From the NCBI GenBank assembly GCA_009823395.1, contig CM020505.1, positions 12,473,129 to 12,537,128 of the forward strand: a stretch of DNA of 64,000 bases, read 5' to 3'. How positions within the stretch are numbered: position 1 is the stretch's first letter; every line of letters begins with the position of its first letter. Positions 13,396 to 23,994 of this stretch are shown piece after piece. The position numbers and the translations under genes were made by a program. The notes under the pieces are model-generated. The model made no database searches. It had not been told where the DNA came from and saw nothing but the letters and a program-made list of their open reading frames with translations. The DNA is from Thamnaconus septentrionalis. Its lineage: Eukaryota; Chordata; Actinopteri; Tetraodontiformes; Monacanthidae.

Positions 13396-13416
13396 GTGTG
13401 TGTGTGTGTGTATGTG
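13396..13416. repeat. Short (GT)n microsatellite
   Basis: About ten GT units with one TA interruption. Confidence 0.9.
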
Positions 13417-13923
13417 GACAATCAAATCATTACATTATAGCTGTCATAAAACTATGCAAGGAAAGGACGAGCCGAGTCAACACTAACTCACTCTCACACT
13501 CACACCTTATAGATAATCAAAGATAATGCAGCGAAAAGTTTGCATTAGCAACAAAACTTCATTTTCTTCATTCTATTTTTTTATTTACTGCCTGGTAATG
13601 AAAGTTCGACTGCATCTGCCTCGCTCGTCTCAGCGGTGTGGCGGCAAACTCCGGCTTCTCGTCAGCGCCACGGAGGAGCTGCTGAGTTCTGAGGCTGTGG
13701 AGACTCCAGTGACTCCAGACTGGCACCGGTGGGAATAGCTGTGCGGAAGAAGGGCTGCAGTCGGCAGAGTTGCAGCGCAGAGACACGGAGCGTTGATGGG
13801 CAGCCGGACACGCAGGCCGAACCCGAACAGGCTCACGGCGAAGACGAAAACCGTCCAATCCTGGAGGATGTGTTGGCAGCGCTGAGGTGTCGAGGAGCAG
13901 AATGATGGTGAGCATGTCCAGAG
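13417..13923. other. Unique DNA, GC-richer, no gene seen
   Basis: GC rises over 13600-13900. The minus-strand open frame of 149 codons that crosses it (13568-14017) owes its first third to the GATA array and has no recognisable domain. I see no splice context that would make it an exon. Confidence 0.5.
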
Positions 13924-13945
13924 GATAGATAGATAGATAGATAGG

Positions 13946-13988
<43 letters not shown>

Positions 13989-13998
13989 GTAGATAGAT
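13924..13998. repeat. (GATA)n microsatellite
   Basis: About 75 bases of GATA, with two GGTA interruptions near 13943 and 13988. It reads as an open frame on the minus strand only because the tetranucleotide contains no stop in that frame. Confidence 0.97.
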
Positions 13999-15405
13999 TA
14001 TCGAAAATACTACTCACTAAATATTACAGATTGTATAAAATATTAAAGATGCCATAACAAAACCAACACACGTTTTGTTTTGTTGTCTTTTGTTGTGTAT
14101 TCAGGCTGCAAGCACAATCTCACGTGGAGACCAGACGCAGCTTCAAGTAATGAGATCTGATATTTGTCCTTGCGTTTATTTGCCCGCGTGTGGACGCTGT
14201 ATCCCTGGCTAAAACAAACATGATTAATTCATCAGCGTTTGCTGATGTGGAGCACACGCAATCCTGGCATTCTCACATGGCTAATTGGAGGACGTTACGT
14301 GTGTCGTACTTATAGAGAAAAATGAATATGTTGAGTAATTAAGTAACTCCCAGAAAAAGCCAGTCAAACGTATCAGTCGCCAAGGTTACGGAGCGCCTCG
14401 TTCCTCGTGAGAATATATCTGATGGAGCTTTGAGTGTTCTGGAGGGTCTCGCAGACTAAATAAGTAATTTTTTGCCTTGAAATATAGTCTCCAAGTTACC
14501 ATTTTTCATTTTTTTCACATCAAAAATTTGGCAGTAAAAAACAGCTGTCTTAACACGTGGGATTTTATTTTATTGATGTTTTTGTCCTTGATAGGTTGTT
14601 GTTGTTGTTGTTGGTGGTGCTGCTGCTGCTGCTTTGGATCAAGGGTGCTTTAATCAAACCTAAAGTGCCTTTAACTTTGGGTTCCACTGCTATTTTTAAT
14701 GATTATTGCCAAAATTGATTTGCTTGGTTGTTTGAAAAACAGTGAAGAGAAAGACAGTTTTCCTCTCAAGGTTGCTATGTCCATGTCTTTTAAACCTTTT
14801 TTTGTGTGCAAATTTGAAATAAAGTGAACTTGACACTCTTTCCAAGGGGTTTAACATCTCAAAATAACATCAATAGGAGAAAAGCCATTACTTTGTCCTT
14901 AAAAGACTTACTTACACTCATATTGTTGCTCTCTCTTGATTTTTTTGATCTGTTGTTTTATTTTAGGATGACAATCCAATGGACATGTGCAATTGAATGG
15001 ATGCATTTTGTTTGGTGAGTTTGGATGTAGGCACTGAGTTGTTTGTGAACTGCTATGTCCAAAACTAATTTCCAACTGGGACCATCAACGTCTTTCCCGT
15101 CCTAAAACCTACAAGAAGATTTATTGGATATGTGCACTAATGTGCAGGAATTGGTTTGATGCATTTCAATGAAGCTAATTTCTTCATCTCCTTCCACTTA
15201 GATGGACCACTGCAGCCCACTGGGGCCCGGTGGTAAAGGTCACAATTTTCTTTTCCACAGTCTGGCCAGTCTGGTTCAAGTTGTCCAAACGCTGTGGAAA
15301 CAGCCCATCTGTTATACTCGTGATAGCTGCAGACTAAAGGGCGAGCAGTGATACATTCTCACACCCTCACCTCTCTGCACAGCTATAATGAGTATTCCTC
15401 AGAGG
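13999..15405. other. AT-rich unique DNA, no gene seen
   Basis: No gene is supported. It contains a compound trinucleotide tract at 14595-14634 (listed separately) and is otherwise AT-rich. Confidence 0.55.
14595..14634. repeat. Compound (GTT)n(GGT)n(GCT)n microsatellite
   Basis: About six GTT units, two GGT-like units, then about five GCT units. Confidence 0.92.
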
Positions 15406-15429
15406 TCTCTCTCTCTCTCTCTCTCTCTC
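15406..15429. repeat. (TC)n microsatellite
   Basis: Twelve TC units, 22 bases upstream of a long CA tract. Confidence 0.95.
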
Positions 15430-15450
15430 CCACCAATCAACACCCACCTA

Positions 15451-15451
<1 letters not shown>

Positions 15452-15504
<53 letters not shown>
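15452..15504. repeat. (CA)n microsatellite
   Basis: About 26 uninterrupted CA units. It is the longest pure CA tract in the window. The histidine/threonine-rich open frames over it are artefacts of the repeat. Confidence 0.97.
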
Positions 15505-15506
<2 letters not shown>

Positions 15507-15681
15507 CATCAAGCCCACATACAGGTCTCACACTCCTGCCGCTGGCACAGTCTTCACTCCACGAGTCCAGGAAGAGGCCCACTTAGAATCAACAGTGTCA
15601 ACAGAATGTCGCACGAAGCTCACACACTGTCCAGAGTGATTACTGCGGCAGGAGGTAGTCAGTGGTACCTCAGCTCTCTAT

Positions 15682-15720
15682 GATAGATAGATGGATGGAT
15701 GGATGGATGTATGGGTGGGT
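15682..15720. repeat. (GATA)n/(GATG)n compound microsatellite
   Basis: Two to three GATA units, then about five GATG-type units, decaying into gtatgggtgggt. Confidence 0.9.
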
Positions 15721-18229
15721 AGCATGAGAATGGTCCCAAACAGAACAAATATTCAGAGATTTCTCTGAGATCAGAGATCTCAGGCCTGAGGTCAGAATGA
15801 TCCGACTGGTTGGAGACCAACCATCATGACATCATTAGACACTGAAAAAGAAAGAAAGCGTTTCATTGGGACCTGATGGATTCTGATAATAATGCACAAC
15901 AGTGCAACAACTATTACAATTACAATTACAATTAGTTGATTCAGATCTGATCTGATCTGATGTGTTGTTCAGATATTGGGAAACAACAACAACAATCAAA
16001 CTGGCTACTTAAACACCTAATTAGTTTCATCTCTTGTACATCAAAAAAGTTGACTTGAACAAACACACCCAGACACACAATCACACTGAGCTCCATATAT
16101 TGAAGTGCCTTGTTGGGATACTGTTTACAATTGTTTTGTTATCTGCAAACTTCGAAAATATATTGTTCGACGCCCTTAAAAGTTTCCAGACATTTGTTTT
16201 GATCAGTGACAGGAGAGGCTGAAGCCGTCTGCAGAGATAAGCCAAATTACTTGACACAAAGACTGCCTTTCAACTCCAGTCTTCGATGAAATATTACACA
16301 AGGCTCACTGGGGAAAACAGCGGGGACACTATCACACAGCCCCTATGCTTAATGAGTGATTGTTCACACTGTCATCCAGTAAATAAAATGATCTTAAGAG
16401 GCCACAGGCCACCAGAACTCAGCTGAGCAGATGACGGTGACTGATCGATCGCGTCCTCGATCGCCTCCAGGTAATTAATCACACCAGTGAGCCTCAAGAT
16501 CCCCTTGAAAAGAAAGAGAAAAACGTTTTCCGTATCTTGGCTATACCAAGGGAAAAACACAGGGCAAATGCTCTGGCATATCATCTTTGAATATGCGAGG
16601 ACAAACCAATCACAGAGCAGGATTGCTGTCATTCAGACTTGGTTTCTGAAATGATCGGAGTCACATCCAGGTTGGCAGCTCTAATTAGAAAAAGGGCCCA
16701 AATATAAGAATTCTTACATTTCCGACAAACTTTAAAATAGTCTTATTGAAGTTGTCTACTTTAAAACTTGCTGGCAGGCATTAAATCCTTCAAAGAAAAT
16801 GACAGTCAATCCTCTGGACATCTAAGCGTACCCTTGCATTGGAGAAAACAAGCAGCCTTTACAGCTGAATTATGAAACTCTTAAAAGACTCACTCCTGCA
16901 CCTCTCTCTCTGTTGGAATTCCCACCATACCTGATTCTGCAAGGGCTGCAGCATGACGGCGCCAATCAAAAAGTTATGAGCTGGGCACAACTTGAAGCTC
17001 CAGAAACGCCTGTGGCGTTTCATGCCAGTGCAACGACAACAAACAAGACAAACAAAAAAACAAACAAACAAAAAAAAACCCAAACACTGAACCACGGCTG
17101 AACCCAGTCTGTCTCCTTCGCTGCTCCAAAAAGTATTTCTGGACTGGAAGTGAAGTGAACCCATTGGTTTCTCCACCGTTCCAGCAACCCAAAGCCTGAT
17201 GTTCTGCAGCGTGTGATGCCGGCATCAACCTTGCTTTTTTTTTTTTTTTTTTTTACCTGAGAAAAAAACAGGTCATTTTGATTTTTCAATTTTCATTCTT
17301 TCATTTCATTTGAGGAAGTGTCAAAGTTGGTTGCAAAAAGGAAGAAAAAAAAAATCACTGTCATTCAATATGGAAATCAGCCCTTAAGTCCATACTGTTC
17401 CACACTGGTTATAACATTCTTGTTGGTTTACATTTTACATTGATTTACATTGGCATTATGTTGCTATGGCTTGCTGTTTTTTTTTTTTAGCCCTGGTTAA
17501 AAATGAATGAGAAGATGTTTTTTGCGGCTGAGATGGATTTTGTCCGAATGCAGCTCTGCAGTCCACGGTGCATTTTTAAACCGTCCTTGTATGTTATCTT
17601 GAGCGCAGTCACCTGAAATTGAGGCTCACGCGGGTCCCTCTGCTTTGTTTGAGCGCCAGCGCCTCTTCCTGTTTCACACTTCATAAAATTGAAAATTCAG
17701 GTGGCAAATTTCAGGGGCAGTAAATGAGCTGTAAAGTTCCTGCAGCATGGGTGACTGTGAATGCATCTGGCACTTTTCCACTTCTGGGGTTCTCTCACCG
17801 GGGTGTATTATCAACACTTTATTTCAGTGGCGACCAGGGTCACACTGCAAGCTGACAATGCTGTGAGTTTTAAATTGCGCTCTTCTAAAACAGCCTCCAC
17901 TACACTAGAGGGAAAACAACTGAGCCAACAACAGAAGTAAACACAAAGCAACAATTGGAAAGGTGGTTTAGAGTGTCACAATCAGCAGCTGCTTAGTTTT
18001 TTACGTTGCCGCTGATGATCAGAGGGCCAGAGTTGGCCGGAGGTGTAATTTTCATAAGTCAAGAACATTTGTGTCATGCTGCTGTGATAGAAACATTTTT
18101 TCTCATATTTCTGAATGCTGGATTTAAACTCATGTACAGCACTGGTGCCTTTTGCACAGCCAATATTGTTAAAATAATCTCCAACACCATTGTTTTTGGG
18201 AGACATTTTGTGGCTTGCAAAATATTTCG
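15721..18229. other. Unique DNA with one exon-like and one possible repeat segment
   Basis: No gene is supported. Short hexamer repeats (ttacaa units) lie at 15912-15934, followed by gatct repeats at 15943-15961. Near 15787-15813 a 27-base stretch resembles the Tc1-like relic at 42.06 kb at about 24 positions, which is too short to annotate. On the minus strand, 16372-16503 is exon-like (see findings). The block 16900-17230 has a flavour of mobile-element-derived sequence but I cannot name it. A run of about 20 T lies at 17235-17254. Confidence 0.5.
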
Positions 18230-18355
18230 GAAAAAAAAAGTAAAAAAGTAAAGTAATTACGATATAATTACCAATTTTGCCATCAGTAATCCGTTATATT
18301 AGTCCATTATTAAAAAAGTAGTTTAATTACAGTAATGGATTACTCGCCAACACTG
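18230..18355 (-). mobile_element. Truncated hAT-type MITE (partner of 23695-23986)
   Basis: Read on the minus strand from 18355, this begins CAGTGTTGGCGAGTAATC, which is identical to the left end of the complete element at 23695. It then follows that element with small differences through the 'taattaaactac', 'ggcaaaa.tggtaattatat' and 'cgtaattacttta' blocks. It stops at an A-rich stretch near 18230, and no second terminus is present, so the copy is truncated or decayed. The family has no coding capacity. Confidence 0.85.
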
Positions 18356-18506
18356 TTTAAAACTGATTTTAAAGTTGACCTCTAACCCTTTAATTATTGC
18401 AGCCCTGAGTTACTCACAAAACACAAGTCCAGGAACCACTCCCATAAAAACTAACTGAAAGTCAAAGACTGAAGTATGTTTGTGTTCATTTTGTGTGCGT
18501 GTGTTG

Positions 18507-18533
18507 GTGTGTGTGTGTGTGTGTGTGTGTGTG
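18507..18533. repeat. (GT)n microsatellite
   Basis: About 13 GT units. Confidence 0.95.
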
Positions 18534-18683
18534 GCACCCATGCGAGGGTGTTGCAGCACTGGAGTGTTTTAGTGGGAGGGCCAAGCAGAAGGTGGCACCG
18601 ACTCATGCACACTCCCCTGAAAACAAATCTTGGGGTGCACGCGACCCTGTGCCGTCGTTACCTGTAAGTATTTGCTCACACCT

Positions 18684-18723
18684 ACACACACACACACCCA
18701 CACACACACACACACGCACGCAC
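18684..18723. repeat. (CA)n microsatellite, interrupted
   Basis: CA units with a CCCA interruption and a CG-containing end. It lies only 150 bases after the GT tract of opposite sense. Confidence 0.93.
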
Positions 18724-19859
18724 CTCAGTGCCAGCCGGCGCTGTTATCCACCCACCTCACCTGGTTCAGTGCAGAGCATCTGTCTTCTCTGCTTCAGTGA
18801 CGTCCATCAGCGGACTCATTGCTTCCTATTAGCGTCACAAGTTTTGATTGATTTGGCCAGTCACTGTGCAAACGTGTCATTACGTCCTCATGTACACAAG
18901 CTTCTCAGCTGAGGTTTGCTTTTTAAGTTGCAGTTTTAAAGCTGCTGACAATACACATTTTAAACATAGTTAGTTGTTATTAGTTAGTTGGATTGATTCT
19001 GATACAACATTGTTGTATCATGGTAATACATGTAAATCCATCCATCAATCGTGTGTCTGTAAATCTATCAAAAACAACCACCTTCAATTATCTGCAGAGA
19101 CAGAATCCTCTTTAATTTGAACACACTCGACTCCCCCAGTCATCATTAAAAGTTTATCCCGCTGCATTCCCAAAAACATGGCATCAACATTGTGCTAATT
19201 CTTTTCTTCTGGCAAGGCGATGAGTTTGCATTTACAGCACAACGACTGCACAATTTGTGCTTTAAAAGGCTTGTGGTGCACTTTAGCTGTTTATTCGGGC
19301 TCTGGAGTCTCTTGACTCATCGATAAATACTTTCAGTGGCATTCGTAAAAATCTCACCTTGGAAGAATATGCAGAACCAGTTTTTATAACAAGTGGGGTT
19401 TAAAAATACAAACAAACAAAAGAAAAAAAAAAACAATGTCAAGTCAATATTTTCATTCCAAAGATCACTCAGTATGAAGTCTTTTTTTGGGCCAGAAAAA
19501 ATACTTCTTAATTTTGAAGATTTTGAAGTTGATAGTTTGAAAATATAGAACAGAAAGACTTGTCATGAATCGTGTTTCAGGTCGGAGGCTTCCCGATAAC
19601 CATTTGTCAGGTTTTTAAGAATATTCTCTGAGGTTACATGGAATTTTTGGATGCAGTCCCTGAAGTGGCCACTGGAGAAAACCGGCGCACAGCCATGTTG
19701 AAAGTTTGATTTCAAGTTTTCTTTCTATAGACTCTAACACATACAGATAGATAGCAAAGTAATAGTGAATGAATGGAGCCGCAGTTGCAGTTGTTGTGCC
19801 TGATTTCCCATTATAATATCAGAAAGAACAGAAATATAGTAAAAAATTTAACTAGCTCA
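18724..19859. other. AT-rich unique DNA, no gene seen
   Basis: Nothing beyond short A and T runs (near 19420) and scattered ATTA motifs. No repeat family is recognised. Confidence 0.6.
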
Positions 19860-20584
19860 CATTAGCAGCTCAATTCTATTGCCATTTATTGCAAAACAAC
19901 GCAGTAGTTGAGAACAAAGAAAAGATTTCGACTCACACCAGTGACATGCAATGCGTATCAAACTCTTAACATTCGTCAGGTCTCGGTGAGGAAGCGCTGT
20001 GTCGTTATTGGTCTCGGGGCCGCCATGCTGCAGAAGCCCGACTCTCTCTCTCACCCGCTGGTGCCGGTAGGGAGAACACACTTCACTGATTGGCCATCTG
20101 TCCCGGGGCTTCTTTTTAGCCTCTGGCGGGCACGTCGCACTATTTAGAGAAGTCAATGGTGCTCTGCTCGGATGAGCGCCGCGCTCGCTTCGCCTGCAAG
20201 ACTGCTGGCAAGGAGCTGAGAAGTAAAACCAGCCACAGCAGTGACACAAGTTATAGAGGTGTCAATAAAGCTGGACTGGTTAATGGCATTTAACAGTTTG
20301 GGGATCTTTTCCACACGTTGTGCAAGGCTAAAAGGTTTAAGTGAGAGACAATAGCATTCTGTCCAATTGTGTTTTGGGCTGAAAGAGGCCATGGTTTCCC
20401 CCTCAGTAATGCAAAGAATGCCTTTAACACACTGTAACTGTTTGGAATTGCACGAGATAATGAGGTTATTCATGCGTTCTGGCTTTGAGTGGCCATTGTG
20501 TGCACACTTGCAGTGACACACTGGTGGCTTCCTTCTTTCATGATGAGAAGAGGTATCACGTCCGTCAAAAGGGGACTTTGCTTA
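19860..20584 (-). other. Minus-strand open region with downstream AATAAA, unrecognised
   Basis: On the minus strand a frame stays open from a TAA at 20584-20582 down to a TGA at about 20153, roughly 140 codons. It contains an internal ATG near 20473 (MNNLIISCNSKQLQ...) and ends ...SAALIRAEHH. A second frame (19857-20249) is open for 130 codons farther on. An AATAAA (plus-strand TTTATT, 19885-19890) lies beyond. Composition looks more protein-like than elsewhere in the window. I recognise no domain, an A run lies just upstream of the open frame in the minus direction, and no clear acceptor precedes it. It could be a decayed mobile-element open frame, a retro-copy, or chance. I do not call a gene. 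Confidence 0.25.
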
Positions 20585-21521
20585 TTAGTAGCTGAACAGC
20601 AGATAAAAGCTTTTTTTTTTTTTTTTTTAATTTAAATGTAAATCAGAGGGTGACAAATCCATTACGCTGCTGTGTGAAAGGCCGGCTCTCTGGTCGCCCT
20701 CCGTCCCGTATGTTTGACTCTCATTGCCGGTTGCGCTGGCCTCACAGTCCGGCTCCTCCCCTGCTCTCCCTCCCAGACGAGGCGACGCCGCCATCTAAAA
20801 GGCTCTCGGTGGTGACGCACTGCAGCCGGATGCTGCGCCACGCTCTGGGGACACGTTCATTTGGAATTCATATTTTAATAAGCATCACGGCTGACGGGTG
20901 GCAGGAAGGCCCGTCCCTCATCAGTCGTGGCCCAGTGGCTCCCTTCCTTTGAAATCCTCGGTCTCTGTAGAGCCCATCAGTCTGCCCTGCTGCACGCCAA
21001 ACCATGTTCTGTTTTCTTTTATTTGGATTCATCCAGCACCCTGGATTTGCTCTGCTCCATCATTGATTATTCTTTAATCTTCCCAAGACTGACCGGGTAT
21101 TTAACATAACAAAAAATATTGTGGCCCATGGCTATTGCAGCCTTTAAGATCCCACCCCGCATTGCGGGTCACCTGCAACACACAGTGGTTTCATTTTTTT
21201 CCCCCCACACCAATTAAAATTCAGTCAAGTTTTGCACACCGATTTCAAGTCAGACAGAAGAGAAGCAGCCAACAAACAGGAACAGACAGTGTTAATTTCC
21301 ACTGTTAGTCTTTCACAGGAGGAGGTTTCTCCGTATTTGCGCAGCAGCCACTAAAAGTTCCAGAGCAGAAGGAATTGTTGAAATGATTTTTTCTTTTTGT
21401 TTTTAACACAACTGAATAGATTTCACTGGCAAAATTGTATTTTTCTTTTGTGCTGGTTCTCAGTCGTCAAGGTCATCATTTCATTGGTGTGTGCTTCTTC
21501 TTGGTAGTTTGTGTTGTACAT

Positions 21522-21600
21522 AATACTACTACTACTACTGCTAATAAAAAGAAGACTAATAAGAATAATAATAATGACCGTCGTCATCATCATCGTCACA
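21522..21600. repeat. Trinucleotide-rich low-complexity tract (TAC, AAT, CAT)
   Basis: Five TAC units, then AAT-rich and CAT/CGT-rich stretches. Confidence 0.8.
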
Positions 21601-21917
21601 TATTTCATTAAATCTTTTTGTCCAAAAGGCCTTTTTGCATCATTTTTCTTTTATGTTTATAAATCACTCTGATTGGCCGTCCGAGTGAATGATGCCATGA
21701 AAATGAATTAGTCTTTGTCTTTTTTTTTTTTTTTTTTTTGCCTCGTCTCTTGTTTTTGCCCTACTCTGAACCTTTGAATGGGCACCTCCTCACATGGTTG
21801 AAGTTAGTTCCTATTCATAAGTTCCTGGTCGTATTTCAAACAAAAGTTTCCCATCTTGCTGAGAACAGAATTGAAGTGAAGAACTCAACTGGCTCAGGTA
21901 ATAAAAACACCAAGTGA

Positions 21918-21980
21918 TGCCTCCTCCTCCTTCTCCTCCTCCTTCTAAACCACCTCCTTCACCTCTCCCTCCCCCTCTTC
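21918..21980. repeat. Polypyrimidine (CCT/CTT)n tract
   Basis: About 60 bases, almost all C and T, on the plus strand, with CCT and TTCT units near mirror symmetry. The glycine-rich minus-strand frame over it is an artefact. Confidence 0.85.
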
Positions 21981-22753
21981 TACGTTTTAAGGGAATCATC
22001 CAGTACCAGATCAATATTATCTAGACAGATCTTTATTATAGATCTATATAATATAGACAGAGTAATGATTTCAAACAAGGGAAAGCTCGTCTGTGCGAGC
22101 AGTGTTGGTGCAAAACGTTGTGCTGCTGAGCTGTTTTTCCGCCGGCAAATACTTTCACACACAAAAGTCGCATTCACACTCTCGCATCCACACACCATCG
22201 CGCATTAACAATGGGAAATTTATCCATTTAAATTCCTCGGCCGAACCCTTTCGATGAGTGCCCTTAAGGTAGATGGAAGGCGCGTTTTCCTTTGGCTGTG
22301 TTAATGGGGTTATTGATCATTCTGGCAGCTGCAACATTTCTATAAACCAAATAGAAAGGCCCGGCTTAAAAAAACGAGAGAGAAAAAAAGCGCGCCTGCG
22401 CGCCAGAGCGGGAATGCATTTTAGACGACTTCATTCGACGGGACCTCCTCGGAGATTGTCTCCCACACTCGACGCAACTCGTATGAAATGCTTAGGGAGG
22501 AGGGAGGATGTTTTCCAAGAGCTGCAGTCTTTATTGGGTCTCCTCAGAGGCAAACTGTATATATTAAAAAATAAAATGGTTATTAACGCCACACCTGAGA
22601 TAAAAGATGCTGTAATTATCCACCAAGGACGAAATCTGAAATTGTGTTTTGTTGCAGAATATCAAGCTCCTCTCTCCTCCTCTATATATGTATAAAAACA
22701 CACATAAATATACATATATATGACCGCAGCCATGAGCATCATTACGGCCCCAT

Positions 22754-22782
22754 CTAATGAACTTTATGCGTTTGTTCATTAG
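22754..22782. promoter_or_regulatory. Perfect inverted repeat CTAATGAAC/GTTCATTAG in a candidate regulatory block
   Basis: CTAATGAAC and GTTCATTAG form perfect 9-bp arms around an 11-base centre that contains TTTATGCG. Each arm carries a homeodomain-type ATTA core, and further TAAT/ATTA cores follow at about 22842 and 22890. The inverted repeat is seen directly. A role as a paired transcription-factor site is inference. Confidence 0.3.
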
Positions 22783-23332
22783 CGAACAGATGTTCACCAA
22801 AGCAGACATAATGTACAGTGTAGAGTTCGAATGTGGAAAACCTAATGAGATGTTTAAGGCAATTTATTAAAACTGCAGGATTACACATTAGGTTAAATAG
22901 ATGGGGATGAAATTATTGCCTTTTAAATCTTTCACAAATTCAAGAAAAAACAAAACCCATCAAACGATTTTAGAGATATTTAGTAATTGAACCTAGTAGA
23001 GGAAGAAAGACAGACAATACTGTGTTATTACAGCCTGGGTGATCTTTCTCCTCATATCCTCCCCATATTACAGAAGCTGACAAAATCCCTGAGATATGTG
23101 ACATAAAGACCTGGACGCAGCGTGCGCACTTGCCCTGGCAACGCCGGTTTAAAAGCCCCGTTAAGACCAGCGGATGGATCACACTGTGTCATATGTGTCG
23201 AAAGAGACGCCAGTATCTTGGATCGATATTCCGAGCGCTAGACTAAATCCATGCACTCAATCCACAGCGGGCCAAGGTCAATAACATCAAGCCAGTGTTA
23301 TAGCAGGGTGCCCATTAAAACGCCTTCGACAG

Positions 23333-23360
<28 letters not shown>
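23333..23360. repeat. (AC)n microsatellite
   Basis: Fourteen AC units. Confidence 0.95.
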
Positions 23361-23363
<3 letters not shown>

Positions 23364-23517
23364 GGTCGTCACAGCAGCCGTGATGTCCCGTTGTTTGCGT
23401 TCTTGTTGACTCTTTGTCTGTATTAGGTATTAACCAATACAAACTGAACTACCAGTGCACAATTCATAATATGTAGGGAATTAGGTAAAGACTGCGTTTT
23501 GTGAGATTGAGGTTACG

Positions 23518-23630
23518 GAGGGCAGTGCAGTGGTTAGCGCAGCAAGAATGGTTGTGGGTTTCATTCTCTTGGCCCAGACTTTTTCTGTGGGGTTCTCAGG
23601 GCTACTCAGGGTTCCTCCCACAGTCTCAAG
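23518..23630 (+). repeat. Dispersed repeat family R1, copy B (5' part)
   Basis: It begins 'gcagtgcagtggttagcgc' and continues through 'gtgggtttcattctc' to 'gttcctcccacagtctcaagg', the 5' half of family R1. The 'ggttagcgc ... gggttt.attc' portion vaguely resembles tRNA-type A and B boxes, but it is too diverged to claim a promoter. The copy is truncated at the cttcctcccacagtc-type block. Confidence 0.75.
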
Positions 23631-23686
23631 GTAATCAGTGAAAAGAATGAATGAAGGAGGCCACAGCAGAGAGAGAGAGTTTATTA

Positions 23687-23694
23687 CCTTTTGG
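23687..23694. repeat. Target site duplication, left (CCTTTTGG)
   Basis: CCTTTTGG immediately precedes CAGTGTTGG and is repeated exactly at 23987-23994, directly after CAACACTG. Confidence 0.93.
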
Positions 23695-23986
23695 CAGTGT
23701 TGGCGAGTAATCTATTACTAAGTAATCCACTACAGTAATTAAACTACATTTTTTAGTAACAGAGTTATGTGATTACTCTGGCAAAACTGGTAATTATATC
23801 ATAATTACTTTATCAAGTAATGATTCCATGACTTTTCTGTACGCTGTGCGCAGGAAACAAGACATTCTCAACTGTTTAATCTTTTTTTTCACTGAAGTAA
23901 TTAGTAATGAGTAATTGATTACTTTGGAAACAAAGTAGTTAACAAAGTAATTAGATTACTTTTATGGAGTAATCCCAACAACACTG
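23695..23986 (+). mobile_element. Complete hAT-type MITE (292 bp) with 8-bp target duplication
   Basis: The element starts CAGTGTTGGCGAGTAATC and ends GGAGTAATCCCAACAACACTG, giving terminal inverted repeats that begin CAGTGTTG. It is flanked by a perfect 8-bp direct duplication, CCTTTTGG (23687-23694 and 23987-23994). Eight-base duplications and CAG...CTG termini are the hallmark of the hAT superfamily. The interior is AT-rich, full of AGTAAT/ATTACT units, and has no open frame, so it is non-autonomous and would need a hAT transposase from elsewhere. A related truncated copy lies at 18230-18355 in the opposite orientation. The perfect duplication suggests a fairly young insertion. Confidence 0.92.
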
Positions 23987-23994
23987 CCTTTTGG
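23987..23994. repeat. Target site duplication, right (CCTTTTGG)
   Basis: Exact copy of 23687-23694, directly after the CAACACTG terminus. Confidence 0.93.

Larger units (their letters stand above)
20585..23332. other. Unique DNA with candidate conserved blocks, no gene seen
   Basis: No gene is supported. T runs lie at 20611-20628 and 21720-21739, and simple tracts are listed separately. Segments 20840-20990 and 22200-22960 are non-repetitive and carry clustered ATTA/TAAT motifs, like vertebrate conserved non-coding DNA, but this cannot be tested here. The 140-codon frame at 22273-22695 has no recognisable domain. Confidence 0.5.

Noticed and set aside
13568..14017. 149-codon minus-strand frame
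   Set aside because: Its first part is the GATA array read as an Ile/Tyr/Leu/Ser pattern; no domain elsewhere.
15787..15813. Possible third Tc1-like fragment
   Set aside because: About 24 of 27 bases match the relic near 42.06 kb, but the match is too short and its flanks do not continue it.
16900..17230. Possible mobile-element-derived block
   Set aside because: It has a familiar feel but I could find neither termini nor a partner copy in the window.
22273..22695. 140-codon frame starting MEGAFSFGCVNG
   Set aside because: No domain, and the DNA texture fits a regulatory block better. No acceptor or donor supports an exon.
23518..23630. tRNA-like promoter boxes in the R1 repeat
   Set aside because: The A-box-like and B-box-like stretches are too diverged to claim a Pol III promoter or a tRNA gene.
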